Counted from the first letter of the stretch, positions 9,766-19,457 are shown. The stretch: 64,000 bases of DNA from Flammeovirgaceae bacterium 311 (GCA_000597885.1 CP004371.1:5906001-5970000); one strand, 5' to 3'. The notes: generated by a model from the sequence alone, not told the origin. A program made the numbers and translations.

Positions 9766-11013
9766 ATGGATATCGAAATACCTCAGGAAGAACTACAGAA
9801 ACAAAGCCGAAGCCGCTACCTGAAAATAGGCGCCATCGGATTAGTGGTAGTGGCCCTTTTTTTTGGGTTCAGAATTTTTATTAAACCCAGTGTTGATTAT
9901 AGAACCCTTAAAACCGCACAGGTTGTAACCGGACCTATTCAGGCAAGCCTTACGGCATCGGGCACTGTAGTGCCGGAGTATGAGCAAAGCATCAGCAGCC
10001 CCCTGCAGGCACGCATCGACTCGGTTTACCATCCTGCAGGCACCCTGATCAAAGCAGGTACGCCCATCCTGAAGCTTGACCTTAGCTATAGCCAGGTAGA
10101 GCTTGAGCAGCTTGAAGATGGACTGCAAAAACGCAGGAACGAAGCCAACCTGATCAGGCTACGCATGGAGAAAAACCTGGCTGACCTGCAGGCACAGTAC
10201 GATATCAAGAAGCTGCGCATCAGCAGCCTGGAGAGTGAGCTGGAGAGTGAGCGCAAGCTGCAGCAAATAGGTGGGGGCACCGGCGAGAGTGTGCGGCAGG
10301 CCGAGTTAAGTCTGCAAATAGCCCGCCGTGAACTGCAGCAGCTCCAGGAGCAGATCCTTAACCAGCAGCAAACCAATAAAGCAGATCTTACCACCCTTCA
10401 GTTTGAAATAAGCATCGATGAAAAAAGCGTGAATGAACTTAGGCGCCGTATGCAACAGGCCGAAATCCGGGCAGAACGTGATGGCGTGATTGTGTATGTG
10501 AAGGATAAACTGGGTGCCACCGTATCGGCAGGCGAAGAGCTGGTGCGGCTGGCAGACCTAAGCCGCTTTAAAGTCAGTGCCAGCATGTCGGAGGCCTATG
10601 CCCCGGAGCTGAAAAGTGGGGGCAGAGTGCTGGTACGAGCCGGTGGTCAGGATCTGCACGGCATGATCACCAGCATTAAGCCCGAAGTAAAAAGCGGCCT
10701 GGTAACATTTGAAGTAGGCCTGGAGGATGGAAATGCCCCCGTACTGCGCCCTAACCTGCAGGTAGATGTATATGTGGTAACCGCTTATAAAGATAATGTG
10801 CTGGTGGTGCGCAACGGCGCTTTTTATAAGGGAAAGAACGACCAGAAAGTATTTGTGGTAGCGGGAGATAAAGCCGAGGCCCGCCAGGTAGACATTGGCC
10901 TTACCAATGTAGACATGGTAGAGATCAGCGGACTGAAGGAGGGCGATGAGCTGATCCTCAATGATATGAGTAAGTACGCACAGGCCAATGAACTTGAACT
11001 GGAAAACCGCTAA
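9766..11013 (+). CDS. Periplasmic membrane fusion protein of an ABC efflux system (HlyD/MacA-like)
   Basis: 415 residues. One N-terminal membrane anchor at about 20-42 (YLKIGAIGLVVVALFFGFRI). This is followed by a biotinyl-lipoyl-like half (IQASLTASGTVVPEYEQSIS), a long coiled coil at about 105-235 (QLEDGLQKRRNEANLIRLRM and further heptads), the second lipoyl half (AERDGVIVYVKDKLGATV) and C-terminal beta-barrel domains. Known: these adaptors link an inner-membrane transporter with a TolC channel. It is the first gene of the operon and sits just after the sigma-54-like promoter. The cargo is not revealed by sequence. Confidence 0.92.
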   Translation: MDIEIPQEELQKQSRSRYLKIGAIGLVVVALFFGFRIFIKPSVDYRTLKTAQVVTGPIQASLTASGTVVPEYEQSISSPLQARIDSVYHPAGTLIKAGTPILKLDLSYSQVELEQLEDGLQKRRNEANLIRLRMEKNLADLQAQYDIKKLRISSLESELESERKLQQIGGGTGESVRQAELSLQIARRELQQLQEQILNQQQTNKADLTTLQFEISIDEKSVNELRRRMQQAEIRAERDGVIVYVKDKLGATVSAGEELVRLADLSRFKVSASMSEAYAPELKSGGRVLVRAGGQDLHGMITSIKPEVKSGLVTFEVGLEDGNAPVLRPNLQVDVYVVTAYKDNVLVVRNGAFYKGKNDQKVFVVAGDKAEARQVDIGLTNVDMVEISGLKEGDELILNDMSKYAQANELELENR

Positions 11014-11017
11014 GGCT

Positions 11018-12481
11018 ATGAGAACCTGGATATTAATCATCGTTACCCTGCTCTTAAGCCTGCCCATGATTCTGTGGGCACAGGGCGAACAGCAAAAAAC
11101 ACTTAGCCTGGAAGAACTGGTGGCGCTTGCCCGCCAGGGTTCAGTAGATGCCCTGATAGCCCAGACCGCCAAAGAAACAGGCCACTGGCAATACAGAAGC
11201 TATAAGGCCGATCTGCATCCGCAGCTGGCCCTGCAGGGCACCCTGCCTGATTTCAGCCGTACCTTTAGCCCCATCACACAGCCCGATGGCACCATACAGT
11301 TTCAGCCTATTGTAAACAACAACAGTGCTTTAAACCTGCAGCTTACCCAAAATGTGGGGCTTACCGGCGGACAGTTTTTTGTGAACAGCCAGTTGCAGCG
11401 CTTCGATGACCTGGAGCGCGATTTTACCCGCTACAATGGCAGCCCGGTAGGCGTGGGCTACAGGCAGTCAATCTTCTCATTTAACCCCTATCGCTGGGCC
11501 AGGCAAATTGAACCTCTGCGTTACGAGGCTTCCCGCAGGCAATTTCTGTCGGATCTGGAGGCTGTATCCCTGCAGGTAACCGCTGCTTACTTTCAGCTGC
11601 TGCTGGCTCAGATCGATTATGAAATGGCCCAGCAAAACGTTGAAAATGGCAGGAAAGCCCTGGAAATTGCCCAGCTGCGATTCGATATGGGCAAGATATC
11701 CCAGAACGACCTGCTGCAAATGAAGTACAGCCTGCTGAATGCACAGCGCTCTCTGGCCGATGCCAGGCAGGATATGCAAACATCTTTTCTGCAGCTGAAA
11801 ACACTTGCAGGCATAGAGGGTAGCAGCCTAAGGGTAGAGGAGCCCCGTCATGTGCCACAGCTTTATGTAGAAGAAGAGCTGGCCCTCAAGGAAGCACAAA
11901 AAAATAAAGAAACAGTCATTAACTTTCAGGTACGCCTGCTGGAGGCCCGCCGGGCCATGAACAAAGCGAAGAGCGAGGGTGGCCTGAATGCAGATCTGTT
12001 TGCTTCTGTGGGCCTGGTAAACCGTGCAGATCACTGGAATGAGGTATACCAAAACCCGGTTAATCAGCAGATGATCACCATAAGCTTTACGATTCCGGTG
12101 GTAGACTGGGGCCGTAACAAAGCCAGGGTGATGACGGCTGAAGCCAACCAGAAGCTGACCGAATATGCCGTGAAACAGGATCAGCAGGTGTTTGAGCAGC
12201 AGATCGGCACCCAGGTAGCCCTGATAGAATCCCTAAGCACCCAGGTGGAGGTGTCGAAAGAGGCCGCCGAGCTCGCCAATGAAAGATATGGGATTGCCGG
12301 CGAAAGTTTTGCCATGGGACGCATCAGCATTACAGAATTGAATATTGCCCAGGCTGAAAAGGATACAGCCCGCCGCAATTACCTGCAGGCCCTGCGCGGC
12401 TACTGGGAAACCTACTATCGCCTGCGCCTGCTCACCCTCTACGATTTCGAGCTACAGGAGCCGATAACTATGAGTGAGTAA
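11018..12481 (+). CDS. TolC-like outer membrane efflux protein
   Basis: I choose ATG 11018 rather than the upstream in-frame ATG 10988, because it starts a clean signal peptide (MRTWILIIVTLLLSLPMILWAQ) and lies 4 nt after the adaptor stop; this gives 487 residues. The body shows the two helical repeat halves of outer membrane efflux proteins, with long helices (YEMAQQNVENGRKALEIAQL, AELANERYGIAGESFAMGRI) and short beta-strand segments. Known: trimeric channel through the outer membrane and periplasm. The third partner in this operon is a MacB-type ABC transporter. Confidence 0.92.
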   Translation: MRTWILIIVTLLLSLPMILWAQGEQQKTLSLEELVALARQGSVDALIAQTAKETGHWQYRSYKADLHPQLALQGTLPDFSRTFSPITQPDGTIQFQPIVNNNSALNLQLTQNVGLTGGQFFVNSQLQRFDDLERDFTRYNGSPVGVGYRQSIFSFNPYRWARQIEPLRYEASRRQFLSDLEAVSLQVTAAYFQLLLAQIDYEMAQQNVENGRKALEIAQLRFDMGKISQNDLLQMKYSLLNAQRSLADARQDMQTSFLQLKTLAGIEGSSLRVEEPRHVPQLYVEEELALKEAQKNKETVINFQVRLLEARRAMNKAKSEGGLNADLFASVGLVNRADHWNEVYQNPVNQQMITISFTIPVVDWGRNKARVMTAEANQKLTEYAVKQDQQVFEQQIGTQVALIESLSTQVEVSKEAAELANERYGIAGESFAMGRISITELNIAQAEKDTARRNYLQALRGYWETYYRLRLLTLYDFELQEPITMSE

Positions 12482-12553
12482 AGTCCAAATAAAACTGGCC
12501 TGAGTCAGTACTGAATACCCTATACCATCTACTCAATACTAACTATCAAAGTT

Positions 12554-13246
12554 ATGATACAACTTAGCAACATCGAAAAAATGTATCGCACCAGCACCAT
12601 TCAAACGCTGGCATTGCGAAATGTAAACCTCCAGGTGGCCAAAGGAGAATTCCTTTCAATTATGGGCCCCTCTGGCTGTGGTAAAAGTACCCTGCTCAAT
12701 ATCATGGGTTTGTTAGATGCACCTACAGCAGGTACTATCAAGCTGGAGGGGCAAATCGTTAACAACCTGCCCGATCAGAAGCTGGCAAAGATTCGTAACG
12801 AAAAGCTCGGTTTCATTTTCCAGAGCTACCACCTGATCACTGATCTTAATGTGATCGATAACGTAGAGCTGCCCCTTATTTACCGCAACATATCAGCCTC
12901 TGAGCGCAAGAAACGAGCCACAGAGGCACTGGAGAAGGTAGGCCTAAGTGCCCGTACCAAACACTACCCCAACCAGTTGTCTGGTGGACAGCGTCAGCGG
13001 GTTGCCATTGCCAGGGCCATTGTTGGCAGGCCGGAGGTAATTCTGGCCGACGAACCAACCGGTAACCTCGATAGCGTAATGGGCGACGAGGTCATGAACA
13101 TCCTGCTGAGGCTGAATCAGGAGGATGGTACCACCATTGTAATGGTAACGCACGATGAAGCCATGGCCCTGCGTACCCAGCGCCTGCTTCGTTTCTTTGA
13201 TGGTCAACCTGTAAACACTGAAAGCTATGCTGCGCAATTATCTTAA
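12554..13246 (+). CDS. ABC transporter ATP-binding protein (MacB/LolD-type)
   Basis: 230 residues, normal for this family. Seen: Walker [10 protein letters not shown] at about 36-44, signature [14 protein letters not shown] at about 139-152, Walker [13 protein letters not shown] directly after, and the switch His in MVTHDEAMA. It couples ATP hydrolysis to the two FtsX-like permeases downstream. The gene overlaps the first permease by 20 bp, so translation is probably coupled. Known: MacB-type ATPases drive mechanotransmission, exporting substrates from the periplasm through a TolC channel rather than across the inner membrane. Confidence 0.95.
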   Translation: MIQLSNIEKMYRTSTIQTLALRNVNLQVAKGEFLSIMGPSGCGKSTLLNIMGLLDAPTAGTIKLEGQIVNNLPDQKLAKIRNEKLGFIFQSYHLITDLNVIDNVELPLIYRNISASERKKRATEALEKVGLSARTKHYPNQLSGGQRQRVAIARAIVGRPEVILADEPTGNLDSVMGDEVMNILLRLNQEDGTTIVMVTHDEAMALRTQRLLRFFDGQPVNTESYAAQLS

Positions 13247-14462
13247 AATGGCCCTGAAGGTGCTCAATCGCCGCAGGTTTTACACCTTCATCAGCATGTT
13301 TGGCATTACGCTTACCCTGGCCATTCTGGTGATCGTCGCATCCTTTTGGGAGCATTTAGTAGGGGTACAGGGTCCAGAGGTAAATCAGGAACGGAGTCTG
13401 GTGATTGTGAATATGCGCATGAAAGGAAAGGTGGGGTTCACCATCAGTTCTACCAACAGCATTCATTATCTGGAGCATTATGTAAGTAAGCTGCAAACGC
13501 CGGAGATGATGTCTTTTTACTCCTTTCCCTTTGGGGTGAGCAGCTTCATCGACGGACAAAAAGTAAATATGGATCGTAAATTTACCGATGCAGCTTTCTG
13601 GCAGGTAATGCATCATCAGTTTACCGAAGGCCGGCCCTATACTCAGGAAGAAGTGGAACAACGTCAGCCGGTGGTTGTAATTGCACGCACACTGAAGGAA
13701 GAGTTGTTTGGGCAGGCTTCTGCGCTGGGTAAAGAAATAAAATTGGGAGATGATCGCTTTAATGTTGTAGGGGTTATTGAAAATACACCAATCACTCGCG
13801 TACACTCCTACGGAACCCTGTTTGTGCCTGTTACGCTTGATAAGAAGTATGGAATAGATAAAAGTTTTACTGGGGAATATATGGCAACGCTGGTGGCAAA
13901 AGACAAAGCCAGTGTTGCTGCCATGCAGCAGGAGTATCAGGCCCTGGTAAGCCAGATCGGAAATCCTGATCCAAGCCAGTACGAGTCTTTTTCCACCAAT
14001 GCAGATCCTTATCTGGCTGCCTTTAGCCGCATGATTCTGGGCGATGCCGAAGAATCTGGTATCAACACCCTGTATATAGGCTTATTTGTGCTCTCCTTTC
14101 TGTTTATGTTGCTCCCTACCGTTAATCTGATGAACATCAACATAAGCCGTATTATGGAGCGGGCTTCTGAAATTGGTGTACGAAAGGCATTTGGTGCTTC
14201 TTCTTTTGCGCTGATCGTTCAATTCATTGTTGAAAATCTGGTACTCACGCTCTTAAGTGGTTTGCTGGCCTTTGTAGTGGCATGGGTGGCACTCCAGGCT
14301 ATTAACAGTGCCAGTCTTGTTGCCCATATGGTCCTTAGCATTAATTTGAATGTGTTGGGCGCAGGATTACTTTTTACAGTAGTGTTCGGTCTCCTGTCCG
14401 GGGTTTATCCGGCCTGGCGTATGTCCAGACTACATCCGGCAGAGGCGCTGAAAACAAGATAA
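13227..14462 (+). CDS. FtsX/MacB-type ABC transporter permease 1
   Basis: 411 residues. N-terminal membrane helix at about 20-45, a large periplasmic MacB_PCD-like domain (about 50-270), then three C-terminal helices (LYIGLFVLSFLFMLLPTVNL; a second around 330-360; a third near the end). The FtsX signature is visible as ISRIMERASEIGVRKAFGAS. The start at 13227 overlaps the ATPase gene; an internal ATG at 13248 is possible, but the upstream residues [13 protein letters not shown] are typical of the family start. Forms a heterodimer with the second permease (inference from the pair arrangement). Confidence 0.92.
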   Translation: MLRNYLKMALKVLNRRRFYTFISMFGITLTLAILVIVASFWEHLVGVQGPEVNQERSLVIVNMRMKGKVGFTISSTNSIHYLEHYVSKLQTPEMMSFYSFPFGVSSFIDGQKVNMDRKFTDAAFWQVMHHQFTEGRPYTQEEVEQRQPVVVIARTLKEELFGQASALGKEIKLGDDRFNVVGVIENTPITRVHSYGTLFVPVTLDKKYGIDKSFTGEYMATLVAKDKASVAAMQQEYQALVSQIGNPDPSQYESFSTNADPYLAAFSRMILGDAEESGINTLYIGLFVLSFLFMLLPTVNLMNINISRIMERASEIGVRKAFGASSFALIVQFIVENLVLTLLSGLLAFVVAWVALQAINSASLVAHMVLSINLNVLGAGLLFTVVFGLLSGVYPAWRMSRLHPAEALKTR

Positions 14463-14501
14463 ACGTCTATTCTCAAAATCAATAACTCAATAGATACGAT
14501 C

Positions 14502-15674
14502 ATGCTAACCCAACTCTTTAAAATAATGTGGCGCCGTAAGGGAAGTAACTTTCTGTTGCTAACCGAGATCTTCTTTTCTTTCCTGGTGCTGTTTGCTACC
14601 GGCACCCTCCTTACAGAGGGTATCATCAACTACTTCAGCCCCCAGGGTTTTGATTATGCAGATGTCTATGATGTGCAGATAAACCGACAGGGAGAGGGTA
14701 ACGAGAAATCTTTTCCCAAAATGCAGCAAATTGACCAGGTGCTGAAGAGCTTTCCCGAGATCAGTAATTATAGCTTTACCGAAGTCAATACTCCCTTTTC
14801 TTTCAATATCATGAATAATAATATAGGCATTGATGGAAGAGATGAAATGTCACACTACTATGTGGTGGAGCCTTCTTATCTGGAGACGCTGGATCTGGAG
14901 TTATCAGAAGGCGAATGGTTTAAAAAGGGAGATGTGCGCAATCCTGCACCGGTTGTGATCAATGAAACTCTGCGGGAGAAGCTATTCCCGGGAGAGAGTG
15001 CTTTGGGCAAAAGGCTGAAGGCCGGTAGTAAAAAGGAATACCAGATCATTGGAGTAATAAAGCACTACAGGCAGGATGGGAACCTGGCGGCACCAGACAA
15101 TGCCTATTTTGAAATGTATAATGCTAAAGATACTGCCAGCCTGGCTAGTAACATATTGCTTGAGATTAAAGAAGGGGTGGATCCTGCCTGGCAGCAGAAC
15201 CTTATTGACCAGCTTCAGGAAATAGGGGGCAGCTGGAGTATTGATCTGGTGCCATCCACACAAATGAGGGCCTCCAAAGCGAAGTTGAAATTAATACCGG
15301 CAATAGCCCTGATCATAGTATGCAGCTTTCTTGTCTTTAATGTAGCCCTGGGCTTGTTTGGCGTACTTTACCACAACATTAACAAGCGTTATTCTGAAAT
15401 TGGTATACGCAGGGCGTTAGGAGCCACGGCTATTGGAGTTCGCAGGCAAATGCTGGGAGAGGTGCTGGTGCTGGCAACAATCGGACTGTCGCTGGGCATC
15501 GTGCTGGCTTTGCAATTTCCGATTCTGGGTGTGATGAACGTAGAAACTTATATTTACCTCATCTCCATTGCAGCTTCGCTACTGCTCATTTACCTGCTTG
15601 TGGCGCTTTGTGCCTGGTTCCCAAGCAAACAGGCAGCCAAAATAGAACCTGCTATTGCATTGCACTATGAGTAA
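14502..15674 (+). CDS. FtsX/MacB-type ABC transporter permease 2
   Basis: 390 residues. N-terminal membrane helix (about 18-42), a periplasmic domain, and three C-terminal helices. The family motif is seen as NINKRYSEIGIRRALGATA at about 290-309. It is a diverged partner of the preceding permease, and the genes are 39 bp apart. Two different permease chains with a single ATPase are common in Bacteroidota MacB-like systems. The substrate is unknown. Confidence 0.92.
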   Translation: MLTQLFKIMWRRKGSNFLLLTEIFFSFLVLFATGTLLTEGIINYFSPQGFDYADVYDVQINRQGEGNEKSFPKMQQIDQVLKSFPEISNYSFTEVNTPFSFNIMNNNIGIDGRDEMSHYYVVEPSYLETLDLELSEGEWFKKGDVRNPAPVVINETLREKLFPGESALGKRLKAGSKKEYQIIGVIKHYRQDGNLAAPDNAYFEMYNAKDTASLASNILLEIKEGVDPAWQQNLIDQLQEIGGSWSIDLVPSTQMRASKAKLKLIPAIALIIVCSFLVFNVALGLFGVLYHNINKRYSEIGIRRALGATAIGVRRQMLGEVLVLATIGLSLGIVLALQFPILGVMNVETYIYLISIAASLLLIYLLVALCAWFPSKQAAKIEPAIALHYE

Positions 15675-15803
15675 TGGGCGGTATCTCCCTAGGGATCATA
15701 CAACTGCGCCCGATATAGCCGTAGAGAGAGCTGTCTCTTAGAATTAACTAAGCAAACTCATGTTGATCCTCCTGTATTAACCCACACTTAACTCAATCAA
15801 TCC

Positions 15804-15905
15804 ATGAAAAATCTTTTTATGGTCTCCATTACCTTACTGGTTTGCCTGGGCCTATCCTTTGTACTGGCGGTGATTGGTGGCTTTAGCCGCTATGTCAGTA
15901 AATAG
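15804..15905 (+). CDS. Small single-pass membrane peptide (33 aa)
   Basis: An ATG at 15804 opens a 33-codon frame ending in TAG at 15905. The peptide starts MKNLFMVSITLLVCLGLSFV, continues LAVIGGFSRYVSK, and is almost entirely one hydrophobic helix with a short charged C-terminus. It lies between the last permease and the sigma-54 activator in the same direction, 51 bp before the latter. It could be a small accessory subunit of the ABC complex or a signal to the histidine kinase; this is inference. Real coding is plausible from the clean helix and position, but a frame this short could occur by chance. Confidence 0.5.
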   Translation: MKNLFMVSITLLVCLGLSFVLAVIGGFSRYVSK

Positions 15906-15956
15906 AGGTCTATGAAGTATATTTTTTGTTCTATAAATTTTTGATATTTACCCTAT

Positions 15957-17345
15957 ATGATCCTTCTGGTAGATGACGATGAAGCCATCCGCGCATCCCT
16001 AAGCCTGCTGCTGAAGCAGGCTGGCTTTGCCGTGCAAACTGCGGCTCATCCTGATGAGGCTCTGGAAAAGCTGGCACAGAAAGAAGCTGAATTACTGATC
16101 TCCGATATGAACTTCAGCATAGAGACCAGTGGTGAAGAAGGCCTTACTTTTCTGAAAGAAGTGAAAAAGCGCTACCCGCTGCTGCCGGTGATCCTGATCA
16201 CCGCCTGGGGATCGGTGCCTCTGGCCGTTGAGGGCATGAAACTGGGTGCGGCTGATTTCATTAATAAGCCCTGGCAAAACGATCACCTGCTACAATCTGT
16301 AAAAACGGTGCTAACGCTTGCCCGCCAGAAAAAAGAATATGAACCTACTGGTTTAAGCCGCGCAGCCCTGAACAAGAAATACGATTTTGATGCCATCGTT
16401 GGTGAAGACAGGGGATTTCTGCAGGTGCTGGAAACCATAGGGAAGGTGAGTGCCACCGATGCCTCTATCCTCATCATGGGCGAAAGCGGTACCGGCAAGG
16501 AGATGATTGCCGAGGCGGTGCATGGGAATAGCCATCGTTACAACAAAGCCTTTGTAAAGGTAAACCTGGGTGGTATTTCTGCCTCACTCTTCGAGAGTGA
16601 GATGTTCGGCCATAAGCGTGGTGCTTTTACCGATGCCAAAAACGATCGGGTGGGGCGCTTTGAGCTGGCCAATGGGGGTACTATATTTCTGGATGAGATT
16701 GGCGATCTGGATGCCAACAGCCAGGTAAAGCTGCTGCGGGTGCTGCAGGACCGCACCTACGAGGTGCTGGGCGATAGCAAAACGCGCACGGTAGATGTGC
16801 GCGTAATCTGCGCCACCAACCGCAATCTGGAAGAAATGGTAGCGAAAGGACAATTTCGCGAAGACCTCTACTACCGCATTAACCTGATTACCGTTAGGCT
16901 GCCGGCACTTCGGGAGCGGCCGGGCGATATACCCCTGCTGGTAAACCATTTTATCCGCAACCTGCGGGAGATCTACCAGCGCCCCGAACTGGAGGCTACC
17001 AAAGAAGCCCTGCGCTGGCTGCGCGATCAGCCCCTGCCAGGCAACATAAGGGAGTTGAAAAATGTGGTGGAACGTGCCGTGCTGCTAAGCCCACACCAGG
17101 AGCTGCAGCTTGATGACTTCAAAGCCCTGATGCGTGCTGGCTCCCAAAAGACTGCCCCACAGCAGCCCGAGATAAAAGAGCTGCCCCTGATGCCCCTGGA
17201 GGAGATGGAGAAAGCCATGATCCTGAAAGCAATGGTGCTATACAAAGAAAACATGAGCAAGGTAGCACAATCGCTGGGCCTGAGCCGGGGCGCCCTCTAT
17301 CGCCGGCTGGAGAAATATAACATACCCTATGAGGCTACCCATTAA
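15957..17345 (+). CDS. Sigma-54-dependent response regulator (NtrC family)
   Basis: 462 residues in the usual order. Receiver at 1-120 with acidic pocket DDDE (6-9) and phospho-acceptor Asp50 (LLISDMNF). AAA+ domain at about 140-370 with Walker A GESGTGKE, the sigma-54 contact loop GAFTDA and Walker B GGTIFLDEIGDL. C-terminal Fis-like helix-turn-helix (NMSKVAQSLGLSRGALYRRL). The gene ends inside the histidine kinase gene with a 17-bp overlap. Inference: it activates the sigma-54-like promoter in front of the efflux operon, using the palindrome upstream as its enhancer. Confidence 0.95.
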   Translation: MILLVDDDEAIRASLSLLLKQAGFAVQTAAHPDEALEKLAQKEAELLISDMNFSIETSGEEGLTFLKEVKKRYPLLPVILITAWGSVPLAVEGMKLGAADFINKPWQNDHLLQSVKTVLTLARQKKEYEPTGLSRAALNKKYDFDAIVGEDRGFLQVLETIGKVSATDASILIMGESGTGKEMIAEAVHGNSHRYNKAFVKVNLGGISASLFESEMFGHKRGAFTDAKNDRVGRFELANGGTIFLDEIGDLDANSQVKLLRVLQDRTYEVLGDSKTRTVDVRVICATNRNLEEMVAKGQFREDLYYRINLITVRLPALRERPGDIPLLVNHFIRNLREIYQRPELEATKEALRWLRDQPLPGNIRELKNVVERAVLLSPHQELQLDDFKALMRAGSQKTAPQQPEIKELPLMPLEEMEKAMILKAMVLYKENMSKVAQSLGLSRGALYRRLEKYNIPYEATH

Positions 17346-18609
17346 GTATTTTCTCTATGTAGGCTTGCTGCATGGCGTATTTATAGTGCTTAGTATACTG
17401 CTTCTCCGGGATAAACCCTATTGGTTTATGGCCGCCGAGCTGCTGATTTTTTTTTCACTCTATATTGCCTGGCGCATGTACCGGGCCTTTATTGTTCCGG
17501 TACAGCTATTGGCCTCAGGAGCTGAAAGCCTTAAACAAAAAGATTTTTCCATACAATTCAACAAGGTGGGTCAGCGCGAGCTGGATGCCCTCATAGATGT
17601 TTATAACCAGATGATTGAACAGCTGCGCATGGAACGGATGCACCTCACCGAACAACATTATCTCTTGCAGAAGCTGATCAACGCTTCGCCTGCAGGGATT
17701 ATGCTGCTTGACCTGGATGGCAGGGTGTACTCCCTTAATGCTGCGGCAGAACGCATTCTGGGACAATCGGCCAAAAAGCTGCAGGGCCGTAAGCTTGCCG
17801 AACTGGAGGCGCCTTTTGGCATCGAGCTCACTGCCTTGCCACCCGATCAGGCGCATGTGATACAAGCCTCCGGCAACCGTTTTTACCGCTGCATTAAATC
17901 CCGCTTTATCGACAGGGGCTTTGAGCGGCAGTTCATTATGCTGGAGGAGCTAACAGAAGAAATTCTGCGTACCGAAAAAGGCGCCTACGATAAGGTGATC
18001 AGAATGATGTCGCATGAGGTGAATAACTCTATCGGGGCTGTTAACTCTATACTGCAGAGCATGGCCGGCCTGGAAACCATTGACGAAGATTATAAGGAAG
18101 CCATAGGAATTGCCATGAGCCGAAACCTTCGCCTGTCGCGTTTTATGGGCAATTTTGCCGATGTGGTAAAAATACCGCCTCCTAAAAAAGAGCCTGTTTC
18201 CGTAGTGGAGTTACTGCAGTACATGCAGCGCTTTATGGAATCGCAGGCGCAAAAGGGCGGTGTAGAGCTGGCCCTTGAGCTGCCGGAGCAGCCAGTACGT
18301 GTGGCGATGGACAGAGAGCAGTTTGAGCAGGTGCTGGTGAATGTAATCAAAAATGCACTGGAGGCTGCCGGGAAGGAGGGGCGGGTGCTGCTAAAGCTGG
18401 AGCAGGAAGGCCTGCGGTTACTTAACAACGGAGCAGGCATCCCCGCAGAGGTACAGAAAAAGCTCTTTACACCTTTTTACAGCACCAAACCTCAGGGGCA
18501 GGGTATTGGCCTGATGCTGGTGCGTGAGATCCTGCGCAACCATGGCTTTCCTTTCTCTCTTCAGACCCTGCCCAATGGCCTTACCGAATTCTGGATCGGG
18601 TGGCGCTAG
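17329..18609 (+). CDS. Sensor histidine kinase (NtrY/AtoS-like)
   Basis: 426 residues. Two N-terminal membrane segments at about 6-24 and 33-58 leave almost no periplasmic loop, so the signal is probably sensed in or near the membrane. Then a HAMP-like linker, a PAS domain at about 110-200 (LINASPAGIMLLDLDGRVYS) and the kinase core: phospho-His in MMSHEVNNSIG, N box NVIKNALEAA, G1 NNGAGIP, G2 GQGIGLMLV. It overlaps the activator gene by 17 bp, so it is its cognate partner. Its stop overlaps the stop of the convergent gene by 4 bp. Confidence 0.93.
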   Translation: MRLPIKYFLYVGLLHGVFIVLSILLLRDKPYWFMAAELLIFFSLYIAWRMYRAFIVPVQLLASGAESLKQKDFSIQFNKVGQRELDALIDVYNQMIEQLRMERMHLTEQHYLLQKLINASPAGIMLLDLDGRVYSLNAAAERILGQSAKKLQGRKLAELEAPFGIELTALPPDQAHVIQASGNRFYRCIKSRFIDRGFERQFIMLEELTEEILRTEKGAYDKVIRMMSHEVNNSIGAVNSILQSMAGLETIDEDYKEAIGIAMSRNLRLSRFMGNFADVVKIPPPKKEPVSVVELLQYMQRFMESQAQKGGVELALELPEQPVRVAMDREQFEQVLVNVIKNALEAAGKEGRVLLKLEQEGLRLLNNGAGIPAEVQKKLFTPFYSTKPQGQGIGLMLVREILRNHGFPFSLQTLPNGLTEFWIGWR

Positions 18610-19457
18610 GGCTTGGGCTTCAGCAGGGTGCTGCTCCAGTGGCGCAGGCGGAAATCCAGGTCGTAAATGGACTCCAGCTGCTCCCAAACCTGTTCCAGCT
18701 CGCCCGGATGCTGAATAAGGGGTTGGGCCGGATGGGCCACTATGTTTCTGATCCCGTTAATGCCGCGGGAGATCTCTTTCCAGTGCTGCACATTATATTT
18801 AAGCGGCCTGTCGAACAGCCCTTTATCCTCTATCAGGTAAAAATAATGGGAGAGGTAAAGGTATTCCGTGATATGAATCCTCAAATCGTCCTCTGCATCG
18901 CGGTAGTAGCGGCTTAGTACTTCAGATCCTTTGCGGCGTTTATGATCGGAGCCTGCTGCAGCGGCTTCTTCCAGGTATTCCACCACCTCCTCTTCAGGAA
19001 TACTCTTTTTCACAAACTGGCTGATGTCGGTCTCCAGATCACACAACAGGCCATAGAGGTAGGTTTTTACCTGCCTGTTATTTAGATCGGCCAGGGTAAT
19101 AATGCCGCAGATCTCACCCCGGTTGCGCAAAAAGTAAAAGCCTCTTTTATTTACAACAAAAGATTTGATAACCTCCTTGATGTGGGTATTGGAAGGAAGG
19201 GTGTCTTTATAGCTGATGGGATTCCTGCGCGCCTGTGTATACTGACCGGGCTGTAGGGTGCCGTAATACTCATAGGCATGACCATCTGAGGCTACCAGGG
19301 GTATTACATCCAGCTGATATTGCTGCATCAGCTCCAGGCTAGCTTTCTCACCTGCAGTTTCTGCCTCCAGTCTGATCCATTCCGCCAGGCTTACTCCCAC
19401 AGTGGACGCAGTGATCAGGGTATGTCCGTCGTCGATGTGCAGAAAATCATTCAGCAT
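18606..19457 (-). CDS. CBS-domain protein with C-terminal HEPN-like domain
   Basis: 283 residues, soluble. N-terminal part (about 1-130) looks like a pair of CBS modules (ELMQQYQLDVIPLVASDG; later FYFLRNRGEICGIITLADLN). The C-terminal half is helical and ends with GIRNIVAHP at about 235-245, an R-N-x3-H motif of the kind that defines the catalytic or nucleic-acid-contact site of HEPN domains. Known: CBS pairs often bind adenine nucleotides; HEPN domains are frequently RNases in conflict or stress systems. Inferred: a nucleotide-sensing HEPN protein. It stands alone, convergent with the histidine kinase. Assignment rests on motif recognition only. Confidence 0.6.
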   Translation of the reverse strand: MLNDFLHIDDGHTLITASTVGVSLAEWIRLEAETAGEKASLELMQQYQLDVIPLVASDGHAYEYYGTLQPGQYTQARRNPISYKDTLPSNTHIKEVIKSFVVNKRGFYFLRNRGEICGIITLADLNNRQVKTYLYGLLCDLETDISQFVKKSIPEEEVVEYLEEAAAAGSDHKRRKGSEVLSRYYRDAEDDLRIHITEYLYLSHYFYLIEDKGLFDRPLKYNVQHWKEISRGINGIRNIVAHPAQPLIQHPGELEQVWEQLESIYDLDFRLRHWSSTLLKPKP

